Below, one piece after another: positions 47,061 through 59,065 of a stretch of DNA of 64,000 bases. Source of the DNA: Aphelocoma coerulescens (lineage: Eukaryota; Chordata; Aves; Passeriformes; Corvidae); assembly GCF_041296385.1 (NCBI RefSeq), contig NC_091020.1, forward strand, positions 35,295,001 through 35,359,000, in the 5' to 3' direction. The notes under the pieces are model-generated. The model was not told the origin of the DNA, did no database searches, and saw only the letters and a program-made list of their open reading frames with translations. Positions within the stretch are counted from its first letter, which is position 1. Each line of letters begins with the position of its first letter. The translations under genes were made by a program, and so were the position numbers.

Positions 47061-47155
47061 CCTAAACAAATAAACCTAAATAAATAGACCTAAATAAATA
47101 GACCTAAATAAAGAGACCTAAATAAATAAACCTAAATAAAGAGACCTAAATAAAT
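47061..47155. repeat. 14-bp minisatellite, about 6.8 units
   Basis: Seven consecutive units of a 14-base CCTAAATAAATAGA-like repeat, starting at 47061, 47075, 47089, 47103, 47117, 47131 and 47145 (the last partial). Units differ only in the last few bases (aataaa, aataga or aagaga), which is typical of recent slippage. The unit begins with CCTAAA, loosely like telomere sequence, but its period and composition are not telomeric. Confidence 0.92.
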
Positions 47156-50100
47156 CCCCTGTTCCCAGACCTTGGCCACTCTGCCTCCACCTCGGCCGAG
47201 GTTTTCCTGCTCCTCCTCCTCCTCTCCGGGCATCTGGTGCAGGTAAGGGAAGGAGCCTGCACATATTGTTTCTGTTTGCAAAGGAAATACACCCTGCACT
47301 TTCCCTGAACATAAATTCAGCCAAAGTGGTATGGCATTAATCAGGTGCAGAATCTGGAAAAATCATACCGAGACTTTGTGTCTTATATTAAAAGCAGCAA
47401 CTTAGGGCTGGCTAGTTTGTTTATTGAAAATGTTTTATTAACACTGTACCTTGCAGAAAGTGAAGAATAGGACAAAATGGGATTATTTCTCCATCCACCC
47501 CCAGCTCAGATTTTCTGCATAAACTATTTGGAGCATGAGCTGTAAGAATAAACAGGTTGGTGCTGGATCCTACATGGAGTGTAAGTCCCATAGATCCTGG
47601 GGAATGGCAAAACAGTTCCTGGGTATTTCCAGACTTAGAAGGGTTCCTCACGTAAATCTGAGTCAAAGATTAAACTCAAGCTTCCCGAAGCTCACCTGGC
47701 TTTCTCTGCAGGGCTATGAAACAGCAGCTTGGCTTCTCTGTGTTTGGATTTGGATCACACAGAGTCACAGGAGAAAATCCCACCTAGTCCAGCATCATCC
47801 CAGCCCCGAGCAGAGCAGACGTAAGAGCCCCAAACACACACTCCTACAGCATCCCTCATTTTCCCTGCACTGATAATTGCCCATTAACATAATGCAAACT
47901 GAAACCCCTCTCCTAATGCCAGAGCCCCAGCACACAAAGCTTTCCTTGCTCCATTAAAAAGACAATTTTGCCCGTGCAGTAATGGAAAACGTCAGGTTCA
48001 AAGAGGAAAGTGGGTGCCTCTAAGTATTTCATATTTTACAGGAATATGTCTTAAGTGAAATACTGCCTGACAGATAAATTACTCCAGCTTTGCATACAGG
48101 CCTGGCTGATTTAGTGCTACCAGCACTGCAGATGGTTGGCGACAACTTTGTAGGTGCTTAAACATCTTAGTACACGAGTGCAATTCTTGCACTAATGCAA
48201 ACCACTTGTGGAATGACCCCTCCCATGTAATGTTTTCCATTGAGAGAACTGATTTGGACTTCCAGAGGAAAAAAAAAATGTAATATACAAATTACTCCAG
48301 GTAACCCAGAGCCTTTAAAAAGAAAAGAAATGCAATTATATCTGCTCTCAGCAACCACAGTTTAATGAAAACAGAAGTCTGAAATGGTCTTTCTAAGTTT
48401 CAGAACTTACAACAGGTCCCTACTTATTAGCTGAGTGGTTGTACCAGCAATTTGTTTTTGTAATTATGTTCTTTGTGGTCTACACAGTTTTCAAATAGTG
48501 ATGCTAAAAGGACAGCTGGAAATACTGCGAGTTGCTTACCTAATCCCCAGTGAGAATAAAAATAGATAACAGTAAATGAGACTGTGTGGAGGGAGCTAAA
48601 TTAACAGGCAAAGCTGAGGGTTTTTTTAAAGACACAGTATACTTCAATGTGTGCGTTAGAAGATGGAGATGAAATGTATTAAATATCAGTAGGAATACTC
48701 GGCCCTTTGATGACTTGAACGAGGAGCAGAGCTCATTCCCTGACTTGAAACACCCTGGTCTTGTACAAAGCAAATAATGAGCTTGACCACAAAATGCTGA
48801 TATTTCCCACGGAAAAGGGAACACCGAGGCAAAATGGTTGGTAATGGAGCAAGGCTGGTTCTCCTTCCTAAGCTCGTGTTTATGGTCCAAAGAAGCTCCC
48901 AGATTCCTGTTTAACCGGGAATTTGAATAGGCTTCAAAGGCGGTCGCTGCTGCGGTAGCGGCGCTTTCCCTGGCACCGGGGAGCTGCGCACACATCCTGG
49001 CTGGAGATGGGGAGGCTGCATCTCACGGGAGACCTGCAAATACCCCTTTTTAAAGAAACACAGCCAACTTCAGAGAACCTGGAAATACAGCAGCTCCAGC
49101 TTGAGGCTCGCACAGCCACACCGCCAGGCGTTGCTGGGATATCCTTCCTTTGGTTTTCCGAGCACAACCTCCCTCGTTTCACTTTCATTTGTCAGGATGG
49201 CGTTGGCACTTGCTGTCAGTATTTAAATCTCTTCAAAGCTTCTCTGTTGAAGGACAGAGGCCACCTGTAGCTGCACGCTGTGGATGCACCTTCCCTCCAC
49301 AAATCAAGGGCCACCAAGGCTTTGAAATTTGAGATGAACAAGGATTTTTACCTGCATTTGCGTAGCTAACAAGCGAGCCAGGCTACTGGCGGGTATCAAT
49401 CAGCATTTCATTATGCCATTTTTCATTAGCCGAGGATGTGACCTGCACTATTCCCTCCTGCAAAGCAACAGCTCGGAGCTGTCATTTCCTTGAAGCTATA
49501 AAGGTAAAGGCCTGATGGAGCAGGGAGCTGACATTTGCTCGGGGAAGCTCGCAGGAGCAGCGGGCAGCTCCCAGCCCCACGCCTGCCGTGGAAATCCAAC
49601 CCTCAGCACTCGAGAGTTTCTCTTCCTGACATCCCCTTTCTTCTTGCAGATTCCTCCCAGGTCTGGGAGGGAAGGGCTGGGCTGCACGAAATCCAAATGT
49701 GCAGAGCAGAGCCAAGAGGAAATTGGTGTTTCACCAAAACCAGGAGCCAAACGAGCTCCCCGTGCGTGCTCGGCTGCAGCCTGGGTGTGGTGGGGTTGTG
49801 TGAGGAGAACCTGGGGTCACACAGATCCAAGGGCTGCGCTGGAGGTCCTGATCCAGAGCAAACTGAAATCAAGGGAGAGGCTGACCTTGATTTCAAGGAA
49901 GTCCCTGAAACAGCACCATTAAGTGAATTATTTTCTGAATGTGTCCAAAAGATCAGTGAGTGGTCGCCTTGGGAAATGATTCCTTGGAATTGTTCAGTGG
50001 TTCTCTGCAGTTCCAGGTATTTTGAGAAGCACCAACAGGACTTACCTGTGGTTTTATACCCCCAGGTTCCTCTAACTGCATCCATCCATTCCCCCCAATC

Positions 50101-50696
50101 CTGACAGGTTAATGAATGGTCTGCTGTGATAAATAAAATCCCTCTACATCCCTAGAGATGGGGAGGGGAACGTTTGCTCCTGGGCTGTAAAATTTGGCTG
50201 TGCGGGAGGGGGTCTTTTGTGTGGGGTTTTTTTGGTATTAGTGAGCCAATAAAGCGTGGTGTATTTCCCTTGAGGACTTGGTCTCTGTATCCGAGGCCAG
50301 GTAAGAACAGAACAAGAGGGAAGTCACTTGGTTTCATGCCTGGAGTGAGGCTTAAGCTGTTCAAGGCCAGAATAAACATGAAGCAAATGAAAAAAAATGC
50401 AAGAGGAGAGAGGTGCTGTGGTTTAGCAATGAGCAGAGCTTGGAAGAGGAGGCTCAGTTGCTTCCCCCTGGGAATGCCTGGGCTGCCATACCTGCTGCCA
50501 CTGCCCAACTTCCCAGCTCCAGGCAGAGTGGGATCCTGAGCCAATTTTCTTGTATTCCAAAGATGCTCCATCACAGGTTGTTTCCAGCTCCATCCTGATG
50601 CACTTTGCTGGGAGTAGCTGAGTGTTTCTGATCACCTCCACAAACCTGGAGCTGTTCCACCTCTTGGTCTGGCTCCACATGGCAGGATGAGGTTTC
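47156..50696. other. Unique non-coding stretch
   Basis: No gene or transposon is confidently recognised. It includes a CpG cluster at 48938-48993, a donor-like GCAG/GTAAGG at 47242/47243 and the exon-like segment at 49651-50016 listed separately. Open frames of 120-189 codons in 49500-50575 overlap on both strands. Confidence 0.45.
49651..50016 (+). other. Exon-like open segment of 366 nt
   Basis: It starts after a strong acceptor-like tract ('cccctttcttcttgcag') and ends at 'ttccag' before 'gtattt', a moderate donor. Its length is a multiple of three and one frame is open from end to end (122 codons). The translation has no recognisable domain and the opposite strand is also largely open, which weakens the case. 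It may be a chance combination. Confidence 0.18.
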
Positions 50697-50900
50697 ACAG
50701 AATTACAGAATCACAGTTGGGTTGGAAAGGATCTTAAAGCTCATCTCATTCCACCTCATGAGCAGGGACACCTTCCACTATCCCAGGCTGCTCCAAGCCC
50801 CATCCAACCTGGCCTTGGACACTGCCAGGGATGGGGCATCCACAGCTTCTCTGGGCAATGTGTTCCAAAACCTGTTCTGTGACTTCCCTGGGGAGCCTGT
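50697..50900 (-). mobile_element. CR1 LINE 3' end
   Basis: Minus-oriented CR1 3' end: 'cacagaattacagaatcaca', 'ttggaaaggatcttaaagct', 'gagcagggacaccttccact', 'ggccttggacactgccaggg' and 'cacagcttctctgggcaatg'. It resembles the ordinary avian CR1 consensus more than the 'ggatccaggggcagcc' subfamily. Confidence 0.93.
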
Positions 50901-51851
50901 TTGGCCTACACTACAACTCACTTTTAAACTGTGTTTTGCTGTGACCATTTCCAGCCCTGAGTTCGTTTCCACTTTCAAAAAGTTCACAGACTAAGCCTAA
51001 ATCTAAATCTTAAACCCTAAAAATTAGTAAAACCTAAAAATCCAGTATTGATAATCTTAAAAACTGATTTGTGAGATGACATTTCAATCATACACCTTAT
51101 ACCTGCAGGCATATGCAGAACTATAGATTATGCACAGTGATATAAAATCTCCCAAAGGCAGATTTATCCTGGATATTTAGTCCACCAAGCTGAACTATTA
51201 AGAACTTTTCAGGAAAAAGAAAGAAAGCCAGAACACATCTTTTCTTTCCTCTGAAGTGACATAAGCAGAGCAGCGCAGTCAACGGGTCGGAGAGGGTGGT
51301 AACTCCAGAAGAGAGGCAGTCTGGATGTTCAAAGTGAAAAGGATTTTCAGGATTACAGACTGATTTCTCATTTCCTCCTCACTTGCAGCTCCCCCACAAA
51401 AGTGAGATGGGGAACAAAGGGGGCTTCTCTCTCCCTCTGGTTAAGGAACTGAAGTGCAACAACTGCTGAAGTTCCACCTAAAACCCAAAGAACCTGTGCT
51501 TGGGCACCAGTGTAGTGTTCAGGAAAACCCTTCTACTGGCAGGTAATTTTAAATTTTAACCATATTTCTTATTTCTCTGCGGCAGCCTCCAGGCCATGAT
51601 GCTGTGAGTTCACTAAACAAAATCTAAAATCACAGGCCCATAACAAACTGAAGAGATGGGGAGCTGCTAATGTGTTATTGTGGCACAGTGCACACCCTCA
51701 TAGCTGCTGCTAGGTAGCCTCAGGATGCCTCTGAAGTCCTTCAGTGGCTCCAAATTTGGGGAAACACCTTCCCAGATTGCTCAGAGTGCAGGGAGGAATT
51801 TCTAGGGAAATGCAGACTCCAGCTCGGGTATGATCCCCATCCACACAAGGT
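50901..51851. other. Unique non-coding stretch
   Basis: No gene is recognised. At 50993-51047 there are several irregular 'cctaaa' words, possibly a decayed short tandem repeat. Confidence 0.5.
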
Positions 51852-52082
51852 TATCACAGAGCCACAGGATGGCCTGAGCTGGAAGGGACCCACAAGGGTC
51901 ACCCAGTCCAGCTCCTGGCTCTGCACAGAACCACTCCAAGAATCCCACCAGGTGCCTGAGAGCATTGTCCAAACATTCCTTGAGCTGTGGCAGGGCTGGT
52001 GTCATGACCACTGCCCTGGGGAGCCTGCTCAGTGCCCGACCATCCTCCGTGGGAAGAGCCTTTTCCTAATCTCTGACCTAAC
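51852..52082 (-). mobile_element. CR1 LINE 3' end (third subfamily)
   Basis: Minus-oriented copy with the same block order as 39738-40062: 'tggcctgagctggaagggac', 'ccacaagggtcacccagtcc', 'gagagcattgtccaaacatt', 'ctgccctggggagcctgctc' and 'ccttttcctaatctctgacc'. It is moderately diverged. Confidence 0.9.
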
Positions 52083-52380
52083 ATATAATATCTCTATAAA
52101 AATCCTTTCAAAAACGTTGAGCAGGAGCAGTTTGCGTGGCTGAGCTGTGGGGTGAGCCCGCTGGCCCTGCCGGGGTGGCTCAGCACCCTCCTCCCCCTGC
52201 CTGGATGGGAGCCTGTTGTGCTGGAGAGCCGGAGCAGTGGCCAGGCTGCGCTCAGCATCCCTCCCGACAAATCCCCTTGCTGCTGGCAGTCCCTGAGCCC
52301 TGTCCCTGAGCCGGGACTGCCACCCCGACCAAATTAAAGAGCTCCGATTTACAAGGAGGATAAAGCCGAAGCATCCCCCG

Positions 52381-52640
52381 GGGCAGCGCCTGCTGCCACC
52401 TTGGAAAGAGCCCGGGGACGGGGAGCAGCTCCGCAGCTGGATGCGGGGAGGGGGGCTGGTGCCGGTGCAGGGCTCGTTGCTTTTCCCAGCAGAAGGAATG
52501 CGCCTTTCCCCCGCACCGAGCCGAGCTGGCGAGCGCGGTGCTGTCTCCTGTGCCAGCTCTGCGGGGCTGTGCCTGCTCCCGATCCATCTGCAGATGCAGC
52601 CCGTGCCAGCGGCTGGGCAGGGTGGGCTGCGCCGGGGTGG
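52381..52640. promoter_or_regulatory. CpG-island-like block
   Basis: Hand counting of these 260 bases gives 81 C, 105 G and 20 CpG: about 72% GC with an observed/expected CpG ratio near 0.61. This just meets the usual CpG-island threshold (at least 200 bp, over 50% GC, ratio over 0.6). CpG remains frequent to the left as far as about 52140. Islands often mark promoters, but no TATA box, first exon or gene is recognised. A GC-rich retroposed piece is an alternative, since A14 and T49 runs follow. Open frames of 75-130 codons here are expected in stop-poor GC-rich DNA. Confidence 0.45.
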
Positions 52641-52668
52641 CCATCAGAGGGAAAAGTCCACTGCCTAA

Positions 52669-52725
52669 TTAAAAAAAAAAAAAACAACCCCAAACAACAA
52701 AAACCCGCAACAAAAAAACCCCAAA
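52669..52725. repeat. A-rich low-complexity run
   Basis: An A14-15 run followed by A-rich sequence with CCCC interruptions. It may be a decayed poly(A) tail of something inserted in plus orientation, but no parent sequence is recognised. Confidence 0.6.
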
Positions 52726-52821
52726 ATTCATGGTTTTCCTCGCTACTCGGATTTTTCCCCTCTTCTGTTTAAAATTCCCTGGTGGGTTTAATCAAGCTTG
52801 GCCAATTTAGGGATTTTTTTT

Positions 52822-52836
52822 GGGGGGGGGGGGGGG
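52822..52836. repeat. G15 homopolymer
   Basis: Fifteen guanines, directly after a T8 run. Possible G-quadruplex former. Confidence 0.85.
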
Positions 52837-52846
52837 AGGAAACCGC

Positions 52847-52850
<4 letters not shown>

Positions 52851-52899
<49 letters not shown>
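52851..52899. repeat. T49 homopolymer
   Basis: Forty-nine uninterrupted thymines, by far the longest homopolymer in the window. On the minus strand it is a long poly(A), as left by a recent L1-like or processed-transcript insertion, but CR1 does not make such tails. The exact length is doubtful for any sequencing method. Confidence 0.9.
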
Positions 52900-52900
<1 letters not shown>

Positions 52901-55900
52901 TCTTTTAAAACCAAAGGGAAATAACGGCAGCTCCGCCAAGCAGGTTTTCCCAAGTTCTCACAGCTCTACATTATGTGGCTCTGTGACTGGAGCAGACTCC
53001 AAGCCTGACTTCCAAACGACCTGGAAAGGGTCCTAAACCAATGTGGCTGCAGGCGAGTGGGAGCTCAGCTCAGTGGATGCTGCAGCGCTGGAGGAGACAG
53101 ACAGGAATCCCAAATTGTGAAATGTGCCTCCCCTCCAAAAGGCAGAAAAACTCACAGACTCCAGGCTTGTAGTTTTAAAGGTATTTTGTGACATTGTTTT
53201 CCTGGGTAAGGCTCAGCTTAAAGCTCTTTCACCCAAAAAAAAAAGAAATAAAAAAATAAAAAGCGAAGTTATTCTATCATCTTGTTATCTCTGTGGGAAA
53301 TAAAAGAAGTGGTAAATACACGACAACAATTGCTTTTTACCTTTCCATCACTCCAAATATTGAATCTAGCCCTGGCTGAGTCCCAGATGGTGAAGCATTT
53401 AACTTCATTTTCTAACCTCTTTTGGGGCTCCGTTTAATTTATTAAGAGGTTACTCTCAGGACAGATCACGCGACACGTAAGTGTAAATTGAACCCGGTGT
53501 ATCTGTGATTTACTAACTGGGTGACTTGAAAGCTCCAAGGTGGTAGTTCTGCAGCCCAGGAGCTGCGAGTGTGTGCTGGATGCCTGTGGAGACGGCAGGG
53601 ACAGAGGCCCAAATCTTCAGGATTTCCTTGTCCACTATGGTGTCACATCTTAGGGCTTCTTGCTGCCTCTCCTCTGAGCTGTGCAAGCAGAGAGCTCAGA
53701 TTTCATCTCCTTCCACAGCCTCAGCCCTGGCCTGGAAAGGGATGTCTTGGGCATCACTCTGACGATCACCGTTAGCTCCTCCACATCCAGGTCAAGCCGT
53801 ATTCCCACTTTTTCTTCTCCTGTTGCAGGAATTCACCGTGTTTCTGGTGCCTGTTGAGCTGAGCGTGTGCCAGAGCTGGAAAGCCACCCTTGTTTTCCAG
53901 GCTTTTCATGCTTCTTTAAGTATTGCTCCTTCCAGGGCACTGCACCATCCCCTGCTGCTGTCCCAGCACAGAGTCCTTGGGTGTCTCTGCTCACCTGCTC
54001 CTCGTGGTCACGGCACCACCAGCCACACTTGTGGTCACCCTGCTGGTTCCAAAATCCAGGGATTATCACCTGGATAATGCACTCCACGGGAATAGAATCC
54101 CGTCAAGGAATGGCCAGCAAACCCAGCGCTGGTGCAAGAGCATCACCTCCTCTTCAAAGCACAGGGCTGTGCCCAGCAGGGCTCTGGGATAAAGCCTTCC
54201 AAGGGGAGATTGGGAACCTCCAGGCTGCTTCCCAGGTGAAGGAAGAGTGCCCAATGACTTCAATACAAGTGAAAGGAGCGGGATGTGTGCCAGGGAGAGC
54301 TGGTGGAGGCGATGGAGCTGTTTGCTGCTCGGCCGCTCTTTTATTGGAGCTTTTGGAATGCGCCGGGGCTGAGATTATTAATTTGTTACTACGTGAATTC
54401 CAGCTGTTGATCCCGTGTTTCACCCCTGAACAGGAAAAATAGCCACTCTCTGAGGCTGAGAGGAAATGGACTGGGGAGTTGGTGGCGCAGAAGAATCCAC
54501 CCAAGCTGGTGGCGTTGGCCAGTGGGGACTCAGGACGATGCCCACGGCTCAGGGAAGGCAATTTGGAATTTGGCAGGGCACGGGGCTGGATCTCCACAGC
54601 TGGGGGGAGCTGAAGAGCTGCTGAAAAGGGCTTTGGATGGAATAAACCTCCTCTTCTGAGGCAGGGCAGGGGCTGTGGTGGGGAGGGGGAGTGCAGAGAC
54701 CCGGCCATATGTTCGAGGCCAGTCACTATAAATTACCCCCACTCCTGCCTCGGTGCCGTGTCCAAGATGAGGCGAGCGTGTTTTATTAGGAGCAGAGATA
54801 AACTCATGCCCTCAGCTCCGTGGGGTGGGTTGGCTCGTGGGGTCTTCCCAGCAGCTCCCACAGGTAAACTCAGTTCTCCCACCCTCGAGCAGCACCTTGA
54901 CTTGGCATTTTGCAAGGCGGCCCCGTTGGTTTCCCCTGTCCACTGCTGATAGTGGATGTTTAAATCAATTACACAGACATTTAAGTCTCTTTCACATGCC
55001 AGCACATGGCCCTTGTAAGCCTTCAGGGTTGGGGGCAAGCAGGGGTGTGTTGGCTTTTGCGAGCAGTGTGTACATTAATTCCAACCTAAAGAGCTGCAGT
55101 AAATCACTTAATGCCTGAATCAAGTCAGTTGTTGTTGTTTTGGTGAATTGGGACCATATTGGGGACTATAATAACCTAATAATGGACAGTGCAGGCATAG
55201 ACCACACTGTAATGTATATTGTAGGGAATATGGTAATAGTCTGAAATGGCAATTCTCCTAAATAAATAGCACATCAACTTACTTAAACCTAATCATAAAT
55301 GGGACAAATTGGACCCATGTGCAAACAGAAACCTGAGCAGAACGCAGGAGTTAAAGAAGCCATTGTTTCCCAGCCTGACCCTGGGCAGAGAAAGCCTGTG
55401 TCAGGTTACATCTGTTAAAATGATTCTAATGCCAGCCCAGTATTTTAATTATAAATATATAAAACATTTAATAAGAAGACATTCTGGGCTTTCTAAGCCT
55501 TTAAAAACTGGATGTGGGCGGAGCGGGTAGAATGGTATTCCATGTGCCCCAGACAGAGTGCCAGCGTATAATGATTGAATGTTTTCCTGTAATAAATTGA
55601 AAAAATCTGGTTTGTAAGAATGGATCCAAATCACTTGGCATTAGAAAGGTAATTTGTTACCTAGCTTCCTCCTGGAAACGGACTGCTTCCAAGTTTGCTG
55701 GAACTTAGTTTCTAGGGACTGTGATGTCCAAAAAGAGAAAGAAAGAGCAACCAGGATGCTCAGGGCTCTGATGTTAAAACACACACATGCTGTTTTTTTC
55801 TGCCTCTCTTTTTTTTTTTCTTCTCAGTTTTCCAGTCCTCCCTCTCATGGCTCCAAACACAAGATTCAGCAGCCAAAAAAAGAGGGGAAAAAAAAAGAGG

Positions 55901-58900
55901 TTACTCAGGACAAAAGCCAGATCTATAGCCACCTTCTTTGTACCTTTCCAAATCTCAAGCCTGCTTAATTATGATTAATTGCCACATGGATAATCAGATA
56001 CAGTTTCAAAAGGTTGGAGATGACAGTCCAAGGACACCAGGGAAGAAGGAAGGTTCGCCTTTGTTACAAAAGCAAAAAAGAAGAAGAAAAAAAAATACCA
56101 GGTCCCTTCCTCAGCCCATAACCTTTTCTTATTTTAACAATTCCAAACGGAATTAATACCATCAGTATATTGTTCCTGCTCCTGGGAATTGAACTTCAAC
56201 TGTACAATTTCTGCAGCTGTCAGTTTTTGCAGCCCTCCTGTCAATAACGCAATGTTGGGGTGCCCTTCTTCTTGAATGAAAGCAGTTTCAAGTTTCTGCT
56301 TTATGTCTGTGCTTTCTGGGTGGTGTGACATGATGAGAAAGTATAAAAAATAATAACAGCAGTTAAAAAGCTTCCACTCTTGACTTAACTGGATCAAATG
56401 TAATAGACTACAGTCTTTTCTCCTGATTTCCTTTGCTTGTTTTAGAAAACACTGTGAAAAGTGCAGGAGATTTTGTCTTGCCAGCTCTTTCCTCCATTTA
56501 AAATCCCTTTGGCTAAGTCAAGGATCACAGTATGTCATTTCCAGCCTAACAGAAGTGCTGGGCCTTGTTCAGCTCCTATTACTAGGAGGCAAATCCCTAG
56601 GTTGCAGGCGCCAGTGTTTCTGCGTTTGGCTCCATTCCCAGTATTGTTTCCTTCATTACATTCCAGAGTGCCTCTCAGCCAGTTAATGTTTGCACTGGGA
56701 GGTCCAAATATCCAGCAATCAGCACTGAACTTTTCTCTTTTTGTTGAGAATTGCAGGTTTCAAATGCAATCACTGGCTTTAAAGAAAAACTTACAGGTGA
56801 ACACAACAGCACTAATTTCCATTTTATTCACTAACAGTTATATTTGCAGCAGTTTCTCCATACGCACTCGTAAAACGCCTTCAGAAGATGTCTGGCTTTT
56901 TCAGACCTTGTACAGGCTGGAGTTTGGGAATTTTGGGGTGAGAGCTGCCCTCTGTACACCTCTCCCACCCCAAAACCCCTATCAGTACGACCCCCATGCT
57001 TGGGCATTAATGCTGGAAATTCTTCCTAATAATACAAATGCACCCTTATTTTTATTTCAAACACAGTGAAATATATTTTAGTGGGCAAAGACAGTGGATG
57101 CAATAATTTGGGTGGTGTGAAGGGTCAACATCAGGCTCAGCCCTGTGAGGTTTGGTTTCTAAATTACTTTTTTTGGTATAGTTTTCTTTTCTCTTGGTGC
57201 CATTTAACTGATAGAGCAAGGATAACTTGCAGCCTTTTGTGCTGCTTTCAGTATTGAGAGGCATAGAGAGGATTCGTAGTTGTTTTTTCTATGAATATTG
57301 AATATCTTCCCATGTGTCTGGTCATGGGTGGCTCCATGAGCTGCTCCCAGGATGGATGGACACATCTGAGAGCAGCACCTTGGATTCTCCTGGCACCTGA
57401 AACTTCTGTAAACAGCAAGGAAACTTTCTGTAAATGACAGAGGAAAATATCTTTATTTTCAGAAGCTGTGCCAGGCTGCACCTCAGGCAATTTGAATTGT
57501 ACTATAGGAACACTGTCAATAAGACAACCCTGTACAGTTTCCTTTCTACAGGTTTACTATTAAGTTACAAGAACCAACCACAGGTCATAGGCTCGATTGC
57601 ACAATTAAACAAATCCACGATATTTCCTCGTGGGGAAAAAAAAAAAATGTAGAGGTTGGGAAATCCTCAGTGTTTTCCATAAAGCCTCCAGCTATGCTTC
57701 CACCCATGATCATATGTCATATGGATGGTGTCACCGTGTCCTAAGGGTGCTCGCTCGCAGCGATGATATCGGATTCATGGAAGTGGATATGCTCAGAGAG
57801 AATACTAATGCTAACTCAGCCTAAATAACAACACTGCCAAAGGAGGCAAGCAAGAGATGAAATACAGTGGATTTCAGGAGGCAACAAGCTCTCATTTATT
57901 AAGATCACAGGCATTTTACAGGTTACAAATCATAAAGCAGGAATAACTTCATAATATACAGGTCAGGAATGTGCCTGGGATATTGAGGAACTATTTCCTT
58001 GGCAATAATCTGCCAGAGATAGTCAGGAGCGTGTGTTTTCTGGCACAACAAATCACTGCTGATTAATTTTGTCTGCCTTTGTCTCAGAGAAGCAACGAGA
58101 CACTTCAGCGTGTGTTTTGTACTTACTCCACTTCCGCGCTATTCTTCTTCGGCGCATAATTTTTTGCAAGACAGGCTGAACACAATACTCTTTGTTTTAC
58201 CCCTTTGACATCATTTTTGCCTGAGCACAGCCTGCCTGACTCAGTTAAGTCAGCAGAACTGAGGCACAGGCTGCTGTGGCAGCCCAGCCTGGAGGGTGAT
58301 GCTGGTCTGAGACCAGAGAAGGAATTTTGGGAGAGGAGAAGCCCCTCTGCCACCACTGGAAAGTGCACCCAGTAAGGAGGTGTGGCAGGTTCCTTCACAA
58401 TGGACCTGTAGCAGCAACAGCAATTGAAATATTTTTCCTCTTTGCTGGCACTCAGGGATAAATCCCAGCTCTGGTCGTGGAAATTACAGCAAGAAGAGAA
58501 ACTGGAGTTTCTCGTTTGAGGAGCAGCACAAGCAGGGCTGGGTGCAGCTGGGAAGATGTGGGAAGGGCTGCATGGCACTGTGGTATCTTTCCCCGGGCTT
58601 TTTTTATTGGATCCTGGAGCCCGCCGGGCTGGATGGTGGTCAGCCTCACACAGGAACTCCACAGCACCGCTGGAAGAGCAATAGATGCAATAAACACCAA
58701 AGGCAACGTCAAACCCCATAACTTTCCTAACATTAACTTAATATTCACTGCTACTAAACATCAACAGATCAGAATGGAGTCTCTCCAAAGGAGGTGTAAA
58801 CTTCCCCAGGCACCCTGTGTGACAGCCACCAGTTGTTGTTGGAGTATTCTCTCCACTTTCCCTAAGTTTCAGTGCTTTGACAGAGATTCCCTGTTCCAGA

Positions 58901-59065
58901 TTGGTTATAATGAATCACCCTGAAAGAGAGAACCTTCAGGAAGTGAGAGTGGTGTGTGGTCAATCAGGGCTCAGGAGGACATGGGCAGGCAGAATTCACT
59001 GCTGTGACAAACACGGAGCAGGAACATCCAGAGGAAGGAGGTTTTGAAGTGTGTTCATCAGAGAG
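52900..59065. other. Unique non-coding stretch
   Basis: About 6.2 kb with no recognised gene or transposon. A strong acceptor-like tract ends at 53828 ('cttctcctgttgcag') but the frame after it is soon closed. The largest open frames (53867-54442, 54154-54726 minus, 56461-57069, 58123-58719 minus) have no domain signature. Poly(A/T)-rich patches lie at about 55800-55900. Confidence 0.45.
56134..56397 (-). other. Coding-like open frame of unknown family
   Basis: A minus-strand frame whose ATG near 56329 gives a polar sequence starting MSHHPESTDIKQKLE and including ALLTGGLQKLTAAEIVQLK. Its acidic and glutamine-rich composition looks more protein-like than the other chance frames. A weak donor-like 'gatg/gtatta' follows near 56156. 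No family is recognised and the frame is short, so chance or a small decayed exon are both possible. Confidence 0.2.

Noticed and set aside
47061..47155. Interstitial telomere repeat
   Set aside because: The unit is 14 bases with CCTAAATAAATA, not CCCTAA; it is a minisatellite.
53829..54234. Exon after the strong acceptor-like tract at 53800-53828
   Set aside because: The long frame that begins at 53867 has a stop at 53855-53857 between it and the acceptor, and the donor-like CAG/GTGAAG at 54234 is only moderate.
56461..57069. 202-codon plus-strand frame
   Set aside because: Longest non-repeat plus frame apart from 59320-59946, but there is no domain, no splice context and an ordinary chance-like composition.
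58123..58719. 198-codon minus-strand frame with cysteine-rich patches
   Set aside because: The cysteine runs come from GCA/GCAACA-type simple sequence near 58410 and do not form a zinc-finger spacing.
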